Assembly (NCBI RefSeq): GCF_052119705.1
Contig: NZ_JBGQOP010000036.1
Location: 1-20,550, forward strand
Length of the DNA stretch: 20,550 bases
Direction: 5' to 3'
Origin: Oceanimonas sp052119705
GTDB taxonomy: Bacteria; Pseudomonadota; Gammaproteobacteria; Enterobacterales; Aeromonadaceae
The translations under genes were made by a program, and so were the position numbers. The stretch's first letter is position 1. The number at the start of each line of letters is the position of its first letter. This document shows, in pieces, positions 1 to 8,623 of this stretch. Below the pieces are notes generated by a model. That model did not search any database. It saw only the letters and a program-made list of their open reading frames with translations, and was not told where the DNA came from.

Positions 1-69
1 GGGAAACGAGATTCGAACTCGCGACCCCAACCTTGGCAAGGTTGTGCTCTACCACTGAGCTATTCCCGC
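1..69 (-). tRNA. tRNA-Gly (anticodon GCC), 3' end cut by window edge
   Basis: Read on the minus strand the sequence starts GCGGGAA at 69 and folds as a tRNA. It has a D arm (GCTC...GAGC), an anticodon stem CAACC/GGTTG around the loop TTGCCAA (anticodon GCC at 35-37), and a T arm GCGAG-TTCGAAT-CTCGT. The acceptor 3' strand begins TTCCC at the edge, so the last GC, the discriminator base and CCA lie outside the window. In E. coli the glyVXY tRNA-Gly genes also sit beside orn, so further tRNA-Gly copies may follow to the left; that is inference. Confidence 0.95.
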
Positions 70-162
70 TAAACTCTCTTTTACTTAATCTTTTTTACTT
101 AAATCTGGCCTTACAGCCTGTAACCTGTGGTGTTAATAATTACCAGTGGCTACGGGATGCGA

Positions 163-190
163 ATTATACGAGCGGACTGATCGAATGCAA
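163..190 (-). promoter_or_regulatory. Sigma-70 promoter for the tRNA-Gly gene
   Basis: On the minus strand TTGCAT (185-190) is followed by a 16-bp spacer and a perfect TATAAT (163-168). The next bases, TCGCATCCCG, make a GC-rich discriminator of the kind found on stable-RNA promoters under stringent control. Predicted transcription starts near 155, giving a leader of roughly 85 nt before the tRNA. It lies after the orn stop codon, so the tRNA does not depend on orn transcription. I saw no clear terminator between orn and this promoter. Confidence 0.75.
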
Positions 191-276
191 GCCCTTTTTT
201 TGCCTTAGGTCACCGTTTGGTTACTTACTCGACAAATCCGCCCATCCTCGCTTAGATCTTGAGCTTTATGGTCAAT

Positions 277-822
277 TTAGATCTTAAAGACGGTCTTACG
301 ATAAAACTGCAGCTCGGCTATCGACTCACGAATGTCGTCCAAGGCCTGATGGCTGCCTTTTTTGGTGAATTTTTCTAACAATTCAGGCTGCCAACGGCGC
401 ACCAACTCTTTAATGGTGCTCACATCTATGCTGCGATAATGAAAAAAGGCTTCCAGCTCCGGCATATGGCGCACCAAGAAACGCCTGTCTTGACCTATGG
501 TATTACCACACAGCGGCGAAGTTTGCTCTGGCACCCATTGGCGTAAAAACGCTAAGGTTTGTGCTATGGCTTCCCCTTCGCACACTTGACTGGCTTTGAT
601 GCGCGCCACTAGGCCGGAATTGGTGTGAGTGTTCACATTCCAGTCATCCATTTTTGCCAGCTCAACCTCATCTTGATAAATCGCCAACACCGGACCTTCG
701 GCTAAGATGTTCAGCTCTTTATCGGTAATGATGGAGGCTATCTCAATTATCTTATGTTCATCCGGCTCAAGACCGGTCATTTCCAGATCGATCCAAACTA
801 GATTTTCTGCATGTACGCTCAT
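277..822 (-). CDS. orn: Oligoribonuclease (3'-5' exoribonuclease)
   Basis: Encodes 181 residues, the usual length for Orn. This cytoplasmic DEDDh-family exonuclease degrades 2-5 nt RNA fragments, and also pGpG from c-di-GMP breakdown, to mononucleotides. The DEDDh residues are visible: D and E in WIDLEMTG near the N-terminus, an Asp in GNTIGQDRRF, and His plus Asp in HQALDDIRES near the C-terminus. I chose the ATG at 822 (MSVHAENLVW) over an upstream in-frame TTG at 834, because it matches the E. coli N-terminus and has GCGAG just upstream. The gene is divergent from rsgA with an 89-bp gap, the same pairing as in E. coli. Since pGpG removal is part of c-di-GMP turnover, there is a loose functional link to the GGDEF-EAL protein at 12767-14731; that link is inference. 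Confidence 0.97.
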   Translation of the reverse strand: MSVHAENLVWIDLEMTGLEPDEHKIIEIASIITDKELNILAEGPVLAIYQDEVELAKMDDWNVNTHTNSGLVARIKASQVCEGEAIAQTLAFLRQWVPEQTSPLCGNTIGQDRRFLVRHMPELEAFFHYRSIDVSTIKELVRRWQPELLEKFTKKGSHQALDDIRESIAELQFYRKTVFKI

Positions 823-911
823 ATTATCTCGCAAAGCTTAAGTGGCAATAAGGGCAAGTTGAAACTGAAAAGTGTATCATAGCGACTTATAAATACCGAT
901 TTAGGAATATC

Positions 912-1949
912 ATGACCAAGAGAAAAAAGCTCAACCAAGGCCAGACGCGGCGGGTCAGTGATAATCACAACCGCCGCCTCAAGCGCAATGTCGCCGATAC
1001 CATAGATGATAGCCAGCTGGGCCCACAACAAGATGGTTTAGTGATCAGCCGCTTTGGCCAGCACGCAGATATAGAAGACGGCGAGCAGCAAATTCATCGC
1101 TGCAACTTAAGGCGCACCATAGGCTCTATCGTCACCGGCGATAAAGTCGCTTGGCGCCCAGGCATAGACACCAGCCACGGCATTAGCGGCGTGGTGGAAG
1201 CCGTGCATCCGCGCAAAACCGTGCTCACCCGCCCCGATTTTTACGACGGCGTTAAGCCAGTAGCGGCCAATATCGACCAAATTGTGTTGGTTTCCTCCGT
1301 GTTGCCTGAGCTGAGCTGTCATGTAATTGACCGCTATTTAGTGGCGGCCGAAGATGTAGATATGCCGCCCATGATAGTGCTGAATAAGGTGGATTTATTA
1401 AGTCCACAAGAGCGAGCTCACGCAGAGCAACTGCTGCAACGCTACGTCGACATTGGCTATCAAGTGCTCTATGTCAGCTGTGATAGCGGCGAAGGGCTCG
1501 AAGAGCTAAAACAAGCATTCAATGACCGCACCAGTATTTTCGTCGGCCAGTCTGGTGTCGGTAAGTCATCACTGGTGAATGCGGTGATGCCAGAAGTAGA
1601 AGCCGTGACCGGTGCCGTGTCCGATAACTCAGGTCTTGGTCAGCACACCACCACCACAGCGCGCCTTTATCACTTTCCCTCGGGCGGTTCTTTAATTGAC
1701 TCGCCGGGTATTCGTGAATTCTCACTTTGGCACTTGGCTCCAGAGCGGGTTGCTTGGTGTTTTCGCGAATTTCGTGATTATCTGGGCGGCTGTCGCTTTC
1801 GCGATTGCAAACACGGCACGGATCCCGGTTGCTTATTGCAAGCGGCCAAAGATAATGGCGAAATACATGCCGAGCGTTTAGAAAGCTATCACCGCATCAT
1901 GGCAGCCATGGCCGATAAACCGACGCGTCATCATCCTAATTCTCTGTAA
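912..1949 (+). CDS. rsgA: Small ribosomal subunit biogenesis GTPase RsgA
   Basis: Encodes a 345-residue circularly permuted GTPase that binds the maturing 30S subunit, monitors the decoding region and releases assembly factors such as RbfA. Order seen: a basic N-terminal tail, an OB-fold region (about 40-115), then the permuted G motifs: G4 NKVDLL, G1 GQSGVGKSS (about 211-219), G2 region GQHTTTTARLYHFP, and G3 DSPGIREF. A C-terminal zinc finger contains CRFRDCKHGTDPGC. The ATG is preceded by TTTAGGAATATC. It is divergent from orn, with only weak -10-like sequences (TATCAT near 875) in the gap. A terminator-like hairpin follows, so psd may be partly uncoupled from it. Similarity to E. coli RsgA runs over the full length. 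Confidence 0.97.
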   Translation: MTKRKKLNQGQTRRVSDNHNRRLKRNVADTIDDSQLGPQQDGLVISRFGQHADIEDGEQQIHRCNLRRTIGSIVTGDKVAWRPGIDTSHGISGVVEAVHPRKTVLTRPDFYDGVKPVAANIDQIVLVSSVLPELSCHVIDRYLVAAEDVDMPPMIVLNKVDLLSPQERAHAEQLLQRYVDIGYQVLYVSCDSGEGLEELKQAFNDRTSIFVGQSGVGKSSLVNAVMPEVEAVTGAVSDNSGLGQHTTTTARLYHFPSGGSLIDSPGIREFSLWHLAPERVAWCFREFRDYLGGCRFRDCKHGTDPGCLLQAAKDNGEIHAERLESYHRIMAAMADKPTRHHPNSL

Positions 1950-1969
1950 TTCATTGACTCTGATAACCT

Positions 1970-2006
1970 GCTCCTCGGTCTGATGACAGATGGGGAGCTC
2001 TTTTTT
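1970..2006 (+). terminator. Probable intrinsic terminator after rsgA
   Basis: GCTCCTC (1970-1976) can pair with GGGGAGC (1992-1998), with one G-U pair. A small inner TCTG-ATGA-CAGA hairpin sits in the loop. The outer stem is followed by TC and six T residues (2001-2006). It lies 20 nt after the rsgA stop and about 30 nt before psd, so it probably reduces read-through into psd. The stem is interrupted and only moderately stable. Confidence 0.6.
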
Positions 2007-2037
2007 GGAAGCACCTTTTTAGGAAGTACTAAGCACT

Positions 2038-2940
2038 ATGACGGATCACTTGAAGATTTTACTGCAATATTTAATGCCCAAGCACTTAGTCTCTCGCTTG
2101 GTAGGTCGTTTAGCCGCTAAAGAAGGCGGCAAGCTAACGCAATGGCTGATCACCCGTTTTATTAGCCAATATCAGGTTAATATGAGCGAAGCACTGCATG
2201 AAGATCCGGCGCACTACGCCAGTTTTAATGACTTTTTTACTCGTGAGTTAAAAGCCGATGCCCGCCCTTTGGTAGAAGGTAAGCAAGTGTTGGCCATGCC
2301 GGTGGATGGGGCCATCAGTCAATTGGCGCCGATTCAACAAGGCCGCATCATTCAAGCCAAAGGCCATGATTACAGCGCCCGCACCCTGCTTGGTGGCGAC
2401 AAAGACTTAGCAGCGCCCTTTATGGGCGGCGACTTTGCCACCATTTATTTGGCGCCCAAAGATTATCACCGTATTCATATGCCACTCGATGGCGTGCTGA
2501 AAACCATGATTTATGTGCCCGGCGAGTTATTTTCGGTCAATCCGCTGACCGCCTCTCGCGTACCCGAGCTGTTTGCTCGTAACGAGCGGGTAGTGTGCCT
2601 GTTTGATACCGCAGCCGGCCCCATGGCCTTAGTGTTAGTGGGCGCGACCATAGTGGCCAGTATCGAAACCGTGTGGGCCGGCACAGTCACGCCGCCAGCT
2701 GGCAAGCGCATTCAGCGTTGGGATTATGCGCCAGAAACAGCACCGCGTTTAGCCAAAGGCGACGAAATGGGTCGCTTTAAACTGGGCAGTACTGTGGTGT
2801 GTTTGTTTGCCCCTGAGCAAGTGAACTTAGCTGAGCACTTAGTCCCCGGCACTGTGACTGTGATGGGCACAGAATTTGGTACCCTTAAGTCTGCAGCATT
2901 AACTCAGCATGAGCTTACAAATAGCTCGGCACAGGTTTAA
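2038..2940 (+). CDS. psd: Phosphatidylserine decarboxylase proenzyme
   Basis: Encodes 300 residues. This inner-membrane-associated pyruvoyl enzyme converts phosphatidylserine to phosphatidylethanolamine, the last step of PE synthesis. The autocleavage motif LGST is present with Ser251 (codon 2788-2790). Cleavage there would give a long beta chain and a short alpha chain whose N-terminal serine becomes the pyruvoyl group. Other family blocks seen are MPVDGAIS (Asp of the self-processing triad), APKDYHRIHMP (His) and LFSVNPLT. The gene sits between rsgA and mscM, as in E. coli. An AGGAAG ribosome-binding sequence precedes the ATG at a rather long spacing. The 3' end is followed within 12 nt by a strong hairpin. 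Confidence 0.97.
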   Translation: MTDHLKILLQYLMPKHLVSRLVGRLAAKEGGKLTQWLITRFISQYQVNMSEALHEDPAHYASFNDFFTRELKADARPLVEGKQVLAMPVDGAISQLAPIQQGRIIQAKGHDYSARTLLGGDKDLAAPFMGGDFATIYLAPKDYHRIHMPLDGVLKTMIYVPGELFSVNPLTASRVPELFARNERVVCLFDTAAGPMALVLVGATIVASIETVWAGTVTPPAGKRIQRWDYAPETAPRLAKGDEMGRFKLGSTVVCLFAPEQVNLAEHLVPGTVTVMGTEFGTLKSAALTQHELTNSSAQV

Positions 2941-2951
2941 TCTGTGCTACT

Positions 2952-2975
2952 GGCCGCATCCGTAAGGGTGCGGCC
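2952..2975 (+). terminator. Strong GNRA-capped hairpin between psd and mscM
   Basis: GGCCGCATCC (2952-2961) pairs with GGGTGCGGCC (2966-2975) through ten positions including one U-G pair, closing a GTAA loop of the GNRA type. The following sequence, TACATTTTATTTTTAG, is T-rich but not a clean T-run. It could act as a partial terminator, an mRNA-stabilising 3' structure for psd, or a REP-like element. The mscM start lies 28 nt further on. Confidence 0.55.
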
Positions 2976-3003
2976 TACATTTTATTTTTAGTGAGAGCCC
3001 GCC

Positions 3004-6000
3004 GTGTTTGCGCCCATTTTAGTTGTATTGGCCTTATTATTTTCCGCCCCAATATTTGCCGACCAAAGCGTGGCCGATATCGAAGCCATGTTAGCGGCGG
3101 TGCCCGAAGGGGAGCAACCTGAGCTTAAAAAACTGCGGGATGACTATAATCAGGCACTGCAACTGGTGCGTGAAGGTGATCGCTATAAAGAACAAGCCAA
3201 GGGTTATCAGTCCTTTATGGACGGTTATCCTCTAGAGCTTAAAAAATTAGAGCAAAAACAAGCCAAACTTTCGCCCACAGATCTGGGCTACATAGCCGAG
3301 CTGGATGAAGAAGCAGCTCAGCAAGAATTAGTTGAAGCACAAGCGCAGCGCTTAGGCATCCGGCGCCAGCGCGAAGAGCTGACTAACGCCCTCAATCTAC
3401 AAGAATTAAGTAACACCGGCCTGCACGACTTGCTCGATGATTTACGCCAACAACTGCGTGACACCCAACAATCCCTCGATAAACTGCAATTTGCCGACAC
3501 CCGTGGTCGTCAAGAAACCGCGATCCGCACCCTAGTGATGGCGCGCGAGCAACATCTGCAGCACCGTATTCAGGCGCTGGAATTAGAAGAGTTATCATCC
3601 AGCAACAAAGACAACATTAACCGCATCAAATTAGATATTTTGCAACGTCAGTTACAAGACTTGGACGCCAAAATAGAAGCGCTGCAACTGCGGCAAAATG
3701 AGCTGCGCCGCGCCACTACTCAAGCGGCGATTGACGAAAGTGAACGCTTACTGGATGAGGTAGAAAGCGATGCCCAGTTGCTGATAGAGCAACAAACCAT
3801 CAATCAGCGACTGTCGGCGCTATTAAGTGAAAAGAGCCGTGACGTCGAAGCACTGCAACTGGAATATCAAACCGTAGAGCGCGCGGCCTCTGATCTGGCT
3901 GACATGAAAGCCAACCTCAAAGAGCAGCTCGAATGGCTGCAGGTAAGCCGTGGCTTTGGCGAAAACTTACGTAATCGGCTCAGCGAGTTGCCCGCGCCTT
4001 ATTCCTTAGGCCAGCTAGAGGCGCGTATCGTACAAAGCCGTGTCGATAAATACGGCTATCAAGAAACCCTCGACAACTTAAGAAACAATAATTATCGCAC
4101 CGAGCTGCTGCTCAGTGATAAGGCCCAAGGCATTACCGATGTCCAACGACTGCAAGTGGATGAGCTGCTCGCCACCCAACAGCGCTTGTTGGAGCGCTTA
4201 GTGAGCGCCACCGATAGTCAAATTCATGAACAAACTCGCTTAAAAGTGGCGTACAGCCGACAAAACAGTCAGCTGCAAGAGATACGCGCCCTCACCGATG
4301 AGCGCTTATTCTGGCTACCGGACTTACGACCCATCGGCGCCCAATTTCCCGGCGCTATTATGGAAACCTTCGGCTGGTTATTCACGGCCTCAACTTGGAC
4401 GGCTGTGCCCCAAACCTTAATGCAACAAAGTGGGGCCAGCTTGATCTTATATGGCCTAAGCTCACTGTTGGTTATCTATTTAGGTGTCTTAAGTCGGCGC
4501 AGCCTGCGTGCTTACTTAGAGCGCATCAGTACCCACATCGGCAACGTGACCCAAGACAGATACGATTACACTTTCAACACGCTACTGCTGAGCCTGCTCA
4601 CCGCCATGCCGATCCCGGCGCTGTTATCTCTGCTCGGCAATGCTTTAAGCTCACCTTGGGCGCCACCTGTGGTGCTGGCCTTGGCTCATGCCTTAACGCA
4701 ACTTATGCTGCCTGTTTTCATCCTGCTCTTTGCCCGTAACTTAATGATGAAAAATGGCTTATTGATTGCGCACTTTAATCTGCCAGAAGACAGGGTGCGC
4801 CGCATTTGGCGACAGTTTCAAAGTTTGATGTTGTCGTTATTGCCCGCGCTATTAATTTTTTATCTGGCGCGGGATTATCGAGACTTTTCGGTGTACGACA
4901 CCCTAGGTCGAGTTAGCTTTATCGCCATCTGCTTGCTGACTAGCCTATTTTCTTGGCGCATGTTTCGTGAAGACTTGCCGTTGTTAGTCTCACAGCCTCG
5001 CCAAGAGCGCCTCACCTTAGTCAACCATTTCTTATGGGCGCTGTTAATTATTGCGCCGTTACTCGCCTTAGTGGCGGCCTTAATGGGCTATTTATTTACC
5101 GCCCACACCCTGTTGCGCCAGCTAGAAGTGTCTGTACTGGTGGGCATGGGGTTCTTAATTTTTTATTACTTAGTACGCCGTTGGATGCTGCTCCAGCGCC
5201 GCCGCCTGGCTTTCGATCGCGCCAAAACCAAACGCGCCGAGACTTTGGCACAACGTAAAGAAAAAGATGAAACATCAGACAGCCAGCTCACCCCGAGCCC
5301 AGAAGCAGAAGCCGCCGCCGTAGACGAAGTAGACTTAGATACCATAAGTGCTCAGTCACTGGGCTTACTGCGCTCCGCCCTTATGCTGGGCTTTATGCTC
5401 AGCTTAATGCTGCTCTGGTCTGAGATTAATACCGCTTTTAGTTTTCTCGACAGCATAGAGGTATGGGAGGTATCCAGCACCTTAGCTGGCGAAGACGCGC
5501 TAACGCCAATTTCGCTGAAAGACTTAGTGATCGCCTTGTTTGTGATAGTGCTAACTTGGGTCACGGCGCGCAACTTGCCAGGCCTAATGGAGCTCAGTGT
5601 ATTACAGCATATCGACTTATCGCCGGGCACCGGTTTTGCCATCACCACCATTTCTAAATATGTGGTGCTATTAGTAGGCGCTTTCACCACCTTTGGCATG
5701 CTCGGCATCGATTGGTCGAAAACTCAGTGGCTGGTGGCCGCGCTCTCGGTGGGCTTAGGTTTTGGTTTACAGGAAATTTTTGCCAACTTCGTATCCGGCT
5801 TAATTATCTTATTTGAAAAACCGATCCGTATTGGCGATACCGTAACCATACGCGAGCTGACCGGCACTATTTCTAAAATTAAAACCCGTGCCACCACTAT
5901 CGTCGACTGGGACAGACGAGAAATTATCGTGCCCAATAAGGCCTTTATTACCGAGCAGTTTGTTAACTGGTCATTATCCGATGCCATTACCCGAGTGCGA

Positions 6001-6405
6001 CTGATGGTACGGGTGCGACTGGATGCGGATATCGAATTAGTGCAGCGCATTACCTATGAAGCCATAGCCGAGTGCAGCGGCATTTTAGAGTCACCGGTAC
6101 CTGAGGTGTTTTTAGTGGAGCTGACCGACTCGGCCTTGGTCTACGAAGTGCGAGTGTACGTAGAAGACATGAGCCACCGTATGCCGATGACCAATGAATT
6201 GCATAATTTATTGCTAAAGCGTCTGCGCCAACACGACATTAAAATCCCCCATCAGCAGGTGGATATTCGCCTCTTGGGCAGTCAGCCAGCGGCCGCACTG
6301 TTGCAGGCCGGATTGTTGCTGCAAACTGAGATAAAGGACGCCACACCAGCTGAGCCAAAGGCGAAAGGTGTAGTGCAACCAGCCCCAAGTAAAGCCAGCG
6401 AATAG
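3004..6405 (+). CDS. mscM: Miniconductance mechanosensitive channel MscM (MscS superfamily)
   Basis: Encodes 1133 residues, close to E. coli MscM (YjeP, about 1107). It is an inner-membrane channel that opens under membrane tension to release solutes during hypo-osmotic shock. A signal peptide (MFAPILVVLALLFSAPIFA, cut likely after residue 19) leads into a long periplasmic coiled-coil region, about 25-430, rich in Glu, Gln and Leu. A series of membrane segments follows from about 470 to 730. A charged cytoplasmic linker (about 750-775) holds a cluster of Glu, Asp and Ala. The final membrane helices end in the pore-lining MscS signature GLGFGLQEIFANFVSG and EKPIRIGDTV (about 916-945), and then the cytoplasmic beta domain. 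The start is GTG with GAGAG upstream. It follows psd as in E. coli, probably in the same transcription unit but separated from it by a hairpin. Confidence 0.95.
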   Translation: MFAPILVVLALLFSAPIFADQSVADIEAMLAAVPEGEQPELKKLRDDYNQALQLVREGDRYKEQAKGYQSFMDGYPLELKKLEQKQAKLSPTDLGYIAELDEEAAQQELVEAQAQRLGIRRQREELTNALNLQELSNTGLHDLLDDLRQQLRDTQQSLDKLQFADTRGRQETAIRTLVMAREQHLQHRIQALELEELSSSNKDNINRIKLDILQRQLQDLDAKIEALQLRQNELRRATTQAAIDESERLLDEVESDAQLLIEQQTINQRLSALLSEKSRDVEALQLEYQTVERAASDLADMKANLKEQLEWLQVSRGFGENLRNRLSELPAPYSLGQLEARIVQSRVDKYGYQETLDNLRNNNYRTELLLSDKAQGITDVQRLQVDELLATQQRLLERLVSATDSQIHEQTRLKVAYSRQNSQLQEIRALTDERLFWLPDLRPIGAQFPGAIMETFGWLFTASTWTAVPQTLMQQSGASLILYGLSSLLVIYLGVLSRRSLRAYLERISTHIGNVTQDRYDYTFNTLLLSLLTAMPIPALLSLLGNALSSPWAPPVVLALAHALTQLMLPVFILLFARNLMMKNGLLIAHFNLPEDRVRRIWRQFQSLMLSLLPALLIFYLARDYRDFSVYDTLGRVSFIAICLLTSLFSWRMFREDLPLLVSQPRQERLTLVNHFLWALLIIAPLLALVAALMGYLFTAHTLLRQLEVSVLVGMGFLIFYYLVRRWMLLQRRRLAFDRAKTKRAETLAQRKEKDETSDSQLTPSPEAEAAAVDEVDLDTISAQSLGLLRSALMLGFMLSLMLLWSEINTAFSFLDSIEVWEVSSTLAGEDALTPISLKDLVIALFVIVLTWVTARNLPGLMELSVLQHIDLSPGTGFAITTISKYVVLLVGAFTTFGMLGIDWSKTQWLVAALSVGLGFGLQEIFANFVSGLIILFEKPIRIGDTVTIRELTGTISKIKTRATTIVDWDRREIIVPNKAFITEQFVNWSLSDAITRVRLMVRVRLDADIELVQRITYEAIAECSGILESPVPEVFLVELTDSALVYEVRVYVEDMSHRMPMTNELHNLLLKRLRQHDIKIPHQQVDIRLLGSQPAAALLQAGLLLQTEIKDATPAEPKAKGVVQPAPSKASE

Positions 6406-6453
6406 TGCGCGTTTATTAGGGCGCAGCCGTGATGCCCAGCTCAAGGAAAGCGA

Positions 6454-7341
6454 ATGAACTTTACCCTAAAGCAACTGCGGCTGTTTGTGAGCGTGGCGGA
6501 AAATGGCAGCTTAAGTCGCGCCGCCGAATTACAAGCCATGACCCAGTCGGCGGCCACCATGTCACTGCAAGAGCTGGAGCGCCAGCTCAGTCATCCGTTA
6601 TTTGATCGCGTAGGGCGGCGCCTAAAACTCAATGCTTGGGGTTTGTGGCTACTGCCCCGCGCGCAAAAGATGTTGGCCGACTGCTACCAGATTGAGCAAG
6701 GCTTTAATGGCCATAGCCCCATCGCCGGTCAATTACGCTTAGGTGCCAGTCGCACCATAGCCGATTACTGGATCCCACAGCTTATCGACGACAGCGCCGA
6801 GCGCTATCCCAGATTGGATATTCGGCTCAGCGTCAATAACACCCACAGTCTGTTACAGCAGCTGTACAGCGGTCAGTTAGAAATGGCGTTAATTGAAGCT
6901 CAGGTGCAAGAAAAATGGCTGAAATTAGAGCCTTGGTGCCAAGATGAGCTGGTGATAGTGTGCAGCGCCAAGCACCCTTTGTATCATGCCCGCACAGTGA
7001 CACTTAGCCAGCTAGCCGAATGTGAATGGATATTGCGCGAACCCGGTTCTGGCACCCGTAATACCTTTGAGCAAGCCTTAAAAGGCCGCCTGCCGCCGCT
7101 GAATATTCGCCAAGAATATCCCCACCTGCCCACCATAAAACGCCTGTTGCAATCTCGCCCTTGGCTAAGCTGTATGTCACGCTTAACCGTGAGTGATGAA
7201 TTAGCCAATGGTGATTTAGTCTCTTTGCCGGTCGCGGATTTATCCTTAACCCGCTTCTTTTATTTTGCCTGGCATAAAGACCGTGGCGACCACCCTTCCC
7301 GTCTCGCACTGATGGAGCTGGCTCAGCAGATGTTAAGTTAA
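6454..7341 (+). CDS. LysR-family transcriptional regulator, YeiE-like
   Basis: Encodes 295 residues. The N-terminal winged helix-turn-helix (about 3-62: FTLKQLRLFVSVAENGSLSR through LFDRVGRRLKLN) is typical LysR. The effector domain runs from about 90 to 290 and contains the LRLGASRTIADYWIP and REPGSGTR blocks. The residue pattern, especially the region around IEQGF and GSGTR, resembles the YeiE/CbbR-like branch; I cannot assign an effector or regulon. An AAGGAAAG ribosome-binding site lies just before the ATG, 48 nt after mscM, so cotranscription with mscM is plausible. It is convergent with epmA. No equivalent sits here in E. coli, so it is probably a lineage-specific insertion. Its usual divergently transcribed target gene is absent. 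Confidence 0.88.
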   Translation: MNFTLKQLRLFVSVAENGSLSRAAELQAMTQSAATMSLQELERQLSHPLFDRVGRRLKLNAWGLWLLPRAQKMLADCYQIEQGFNGHSPIAGQLRLGASRTIADYWIPQLIDDSAERYPRLDIRLSVNNTHSLLQQLYSGQLEMALIEAQVQEKWLKLEPWCQDELVIVCSAKHPLYHARTVTLSQLAECEWILREPGSGTRNTFEQALKGRLPPLNIRQEYPHLPTIKRLLQSRPWLSCMSRLTVSDELANGDLVSLPVADLSLTRFFYFAWHKDRGDHPSRLALMELAQQMLS

Positions 7342-7386
7342 CCATCAGATTGAAGCCCCGTTAAGCGGAGCTTATGGCTACCACAC

Positions 7387-8358
7387 TTACGCCCGTGTTA
7401 CGGGGAAAGCGATCACTTGCTCGAGGCGCTCCGCACCCTGCGCCAACATCACCAAGCGATCCACGCCCAAGGCCACACCGGCGCACTGGGGCAAGCCGTG
7501 ATTTAACGCCGCTAACAAATACTCATCAATGGGCCGCACGTTTAAGCCTCGCATTGCCCGCGCTTGATTATCCCGCTCGAAGCGTTGGCGCTGCTCATCG
7601 GCATCCGTCAGTTCATGAAAGCCGTTAGCCAGCTCTATGCCCTTAAAATACACCTCGAAGCGCTCTGCCACGCGCGAGTCTTGGGGATTAATCCGCGCCA
7701 AGGCCGCTTGGCTGGCAGGAAAGTCATATACAAAACACGGTACCTGTTGGCCAATGCGCGGCTCTACGCCTAAAGCAAACAGCAGCTGTAAAATCGTATC
7801 TCTATCGCTCTCTATTGCCAGCAAATCATCGGCGCCTAAGCCAAGGCCGGCGCTGCGCAGCTCATCTAATGAGGCGGTAAGAGGGCACACCTGTAAAGTG
7901 TCCATAAAAGCCTGTTGATAGGTCATTCGGGTGGGAGCGGCCACGGCCAATATCAGCTGCAGTAAGTCGGCCATTTCATCCATGAGTTGTAGATGGTCAA
8001 AGCCTGGACGATACCATTCCAGCATCGTAAATTCGGGGTTATGCAGCCGGCCGGCCTCTTCGTTACGATACGCCTTCGCCAACTGATAAATAGCGCCGTA
8101 GCCTGCGGCCAGTAAGCGCTTCATGTGAAATTCAGGCGAGGTTTGCAGATAAAGCGCCAAGCCGTCACCGTGACCTGGGCCCACGAAGCGAGTGGTAAAA
8201 TTATGCAGGTGTACATCGGTCACGCCGGCGCTGGCCATGGTCGGGGTGTCGACTTCCAACACCTGACGCTCGGCAAAAAACTGGCGAATATGCGCTAATA
8301 TTTGTGCTCTTTTTTGTAGAGCGGCCAAGGTAGCCGTGGGCGGCCAAGCAGCAGTCAT
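7387..8358 (-). CDS. epmA: EF-P--(R)-beta-lysine ligase EpmA (PoxA/GenX)
   Basis: Encodes 323 residues (E. coli about 325). It is a truncated class II lysyl-tRNA-synthetase paralogue that activates (R)-beta-lysine and attaches it to Lys34 of elongation factor P. The class II core is intact: motif 1 near EVDTPTMASAGVTD, motif 2 as RNEEAGRLHNPEFTMLEWY, and motif 3 as GVALGVDRLVMLAQG near the C-terminus. There is no N-terminal anticodon-binding OB domain, which distinguishes it from LysS. The ATG at 8358 has GGATT a short distance upstream. Its substrate supplier EpmB and its target EF-P are both encoded within 4 kb. It is convergent with the LysR gene; only a weak imperfect stem (7352-7372) lies between them. 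Confidence 0.96.
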   Translation of the reverse strand: MTAAWPPTATLAALQKRAQILAHIRQFFAERQVLEVDTPTMASAGVTDVHLHNFTTRFVGPGHGDGLALYLQTSPEFHMKRLLAAGYGAIYQLAKAYRNEEAGRLHNPEFTMLEWYRPGFDHLQLMDEMADLLQLILAVAAPTRMTYQQAFMDTLQVCPLTASLDELRSAGLGLGADDLLAIESDRDTILQLLFALGVEPRIGQQVPCFVYDFPASQAALARINPQDSRVAERFEVYFKGIELANGFHELTDADEQRQRFERDNQARAMRGLNVRPIDEYLLAALNHGLPQCAGVALGVDRLVMLAQGAERLEQVIAFPVTRA

Positions 8359-8586
8359 GGAGCAATCCTAAATAACGGGATCTTACCCTTAACTCGCCTT
8401 TAATGGAAAGCCGATGCGCAGTGGAGAAACGAAAATTCGGCGTAAGCCTTTACGTCAAATAGCAAAGGAAAATACCCAGCCTTATACATCTCAGCATCAG
8501 ACTCGCAGGGCGTGAGCCGGATATGTTTACCTCACGGCTCAACCTGTGCTTGTTCGGTGTTTTGCTGTGGCTAATAACTCAATGAC
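8359..8586. other. Gene-free stretch upstream of epmA and downstream of the VOC gene
   Basis: I see no convincing coding sequence here. There is an inverted repeat TGAGCCG/CGGCTCA around 8513-8555 with a long loop and no T-run, so it is a poor terminator. The epmA promoter must lie in the lower part, but no good -35/-10 pair stands out. Confidence 0.4.
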
Positions 8587-8623
8587 TTACAAATCAGAAC
8601 TTTACAAATCAGTGCTTTACAAC
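8587..8623 (-). repeat. 15-bp tandem repeat over the VOC stop codon
   Basis: On the plus strand TTACAAATCAG occurs at 8587-8597 and 8602-8612, and TTACAAC at 8617-8623, a period of exactly 15 bp. Because 15 is a multiple of 3, the minus strand reads the genuine stop TAA (8617-8619), then two further in-frame TAA codons at 8602-8604 and 8587-8589, each after a Leu codon. It looks like a small duplication of the gene's 3' end. Confidence 0.75.

Noticed and set aside
33..287. Plus-strand open frame of 84 codons over the tRNA and its promoter
   Set aside because: It overlaps the tRNA-Gly gene on the opposite strand, has no ribosome-binding site, and its sequence is explained by the tRNA and promoter.
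8359..8616. Hairpin near 8513-8555 as a terminator of the VOC gene
   Set aside because: Seven-bp stem with a long loop and no T-run on the relevant strand.
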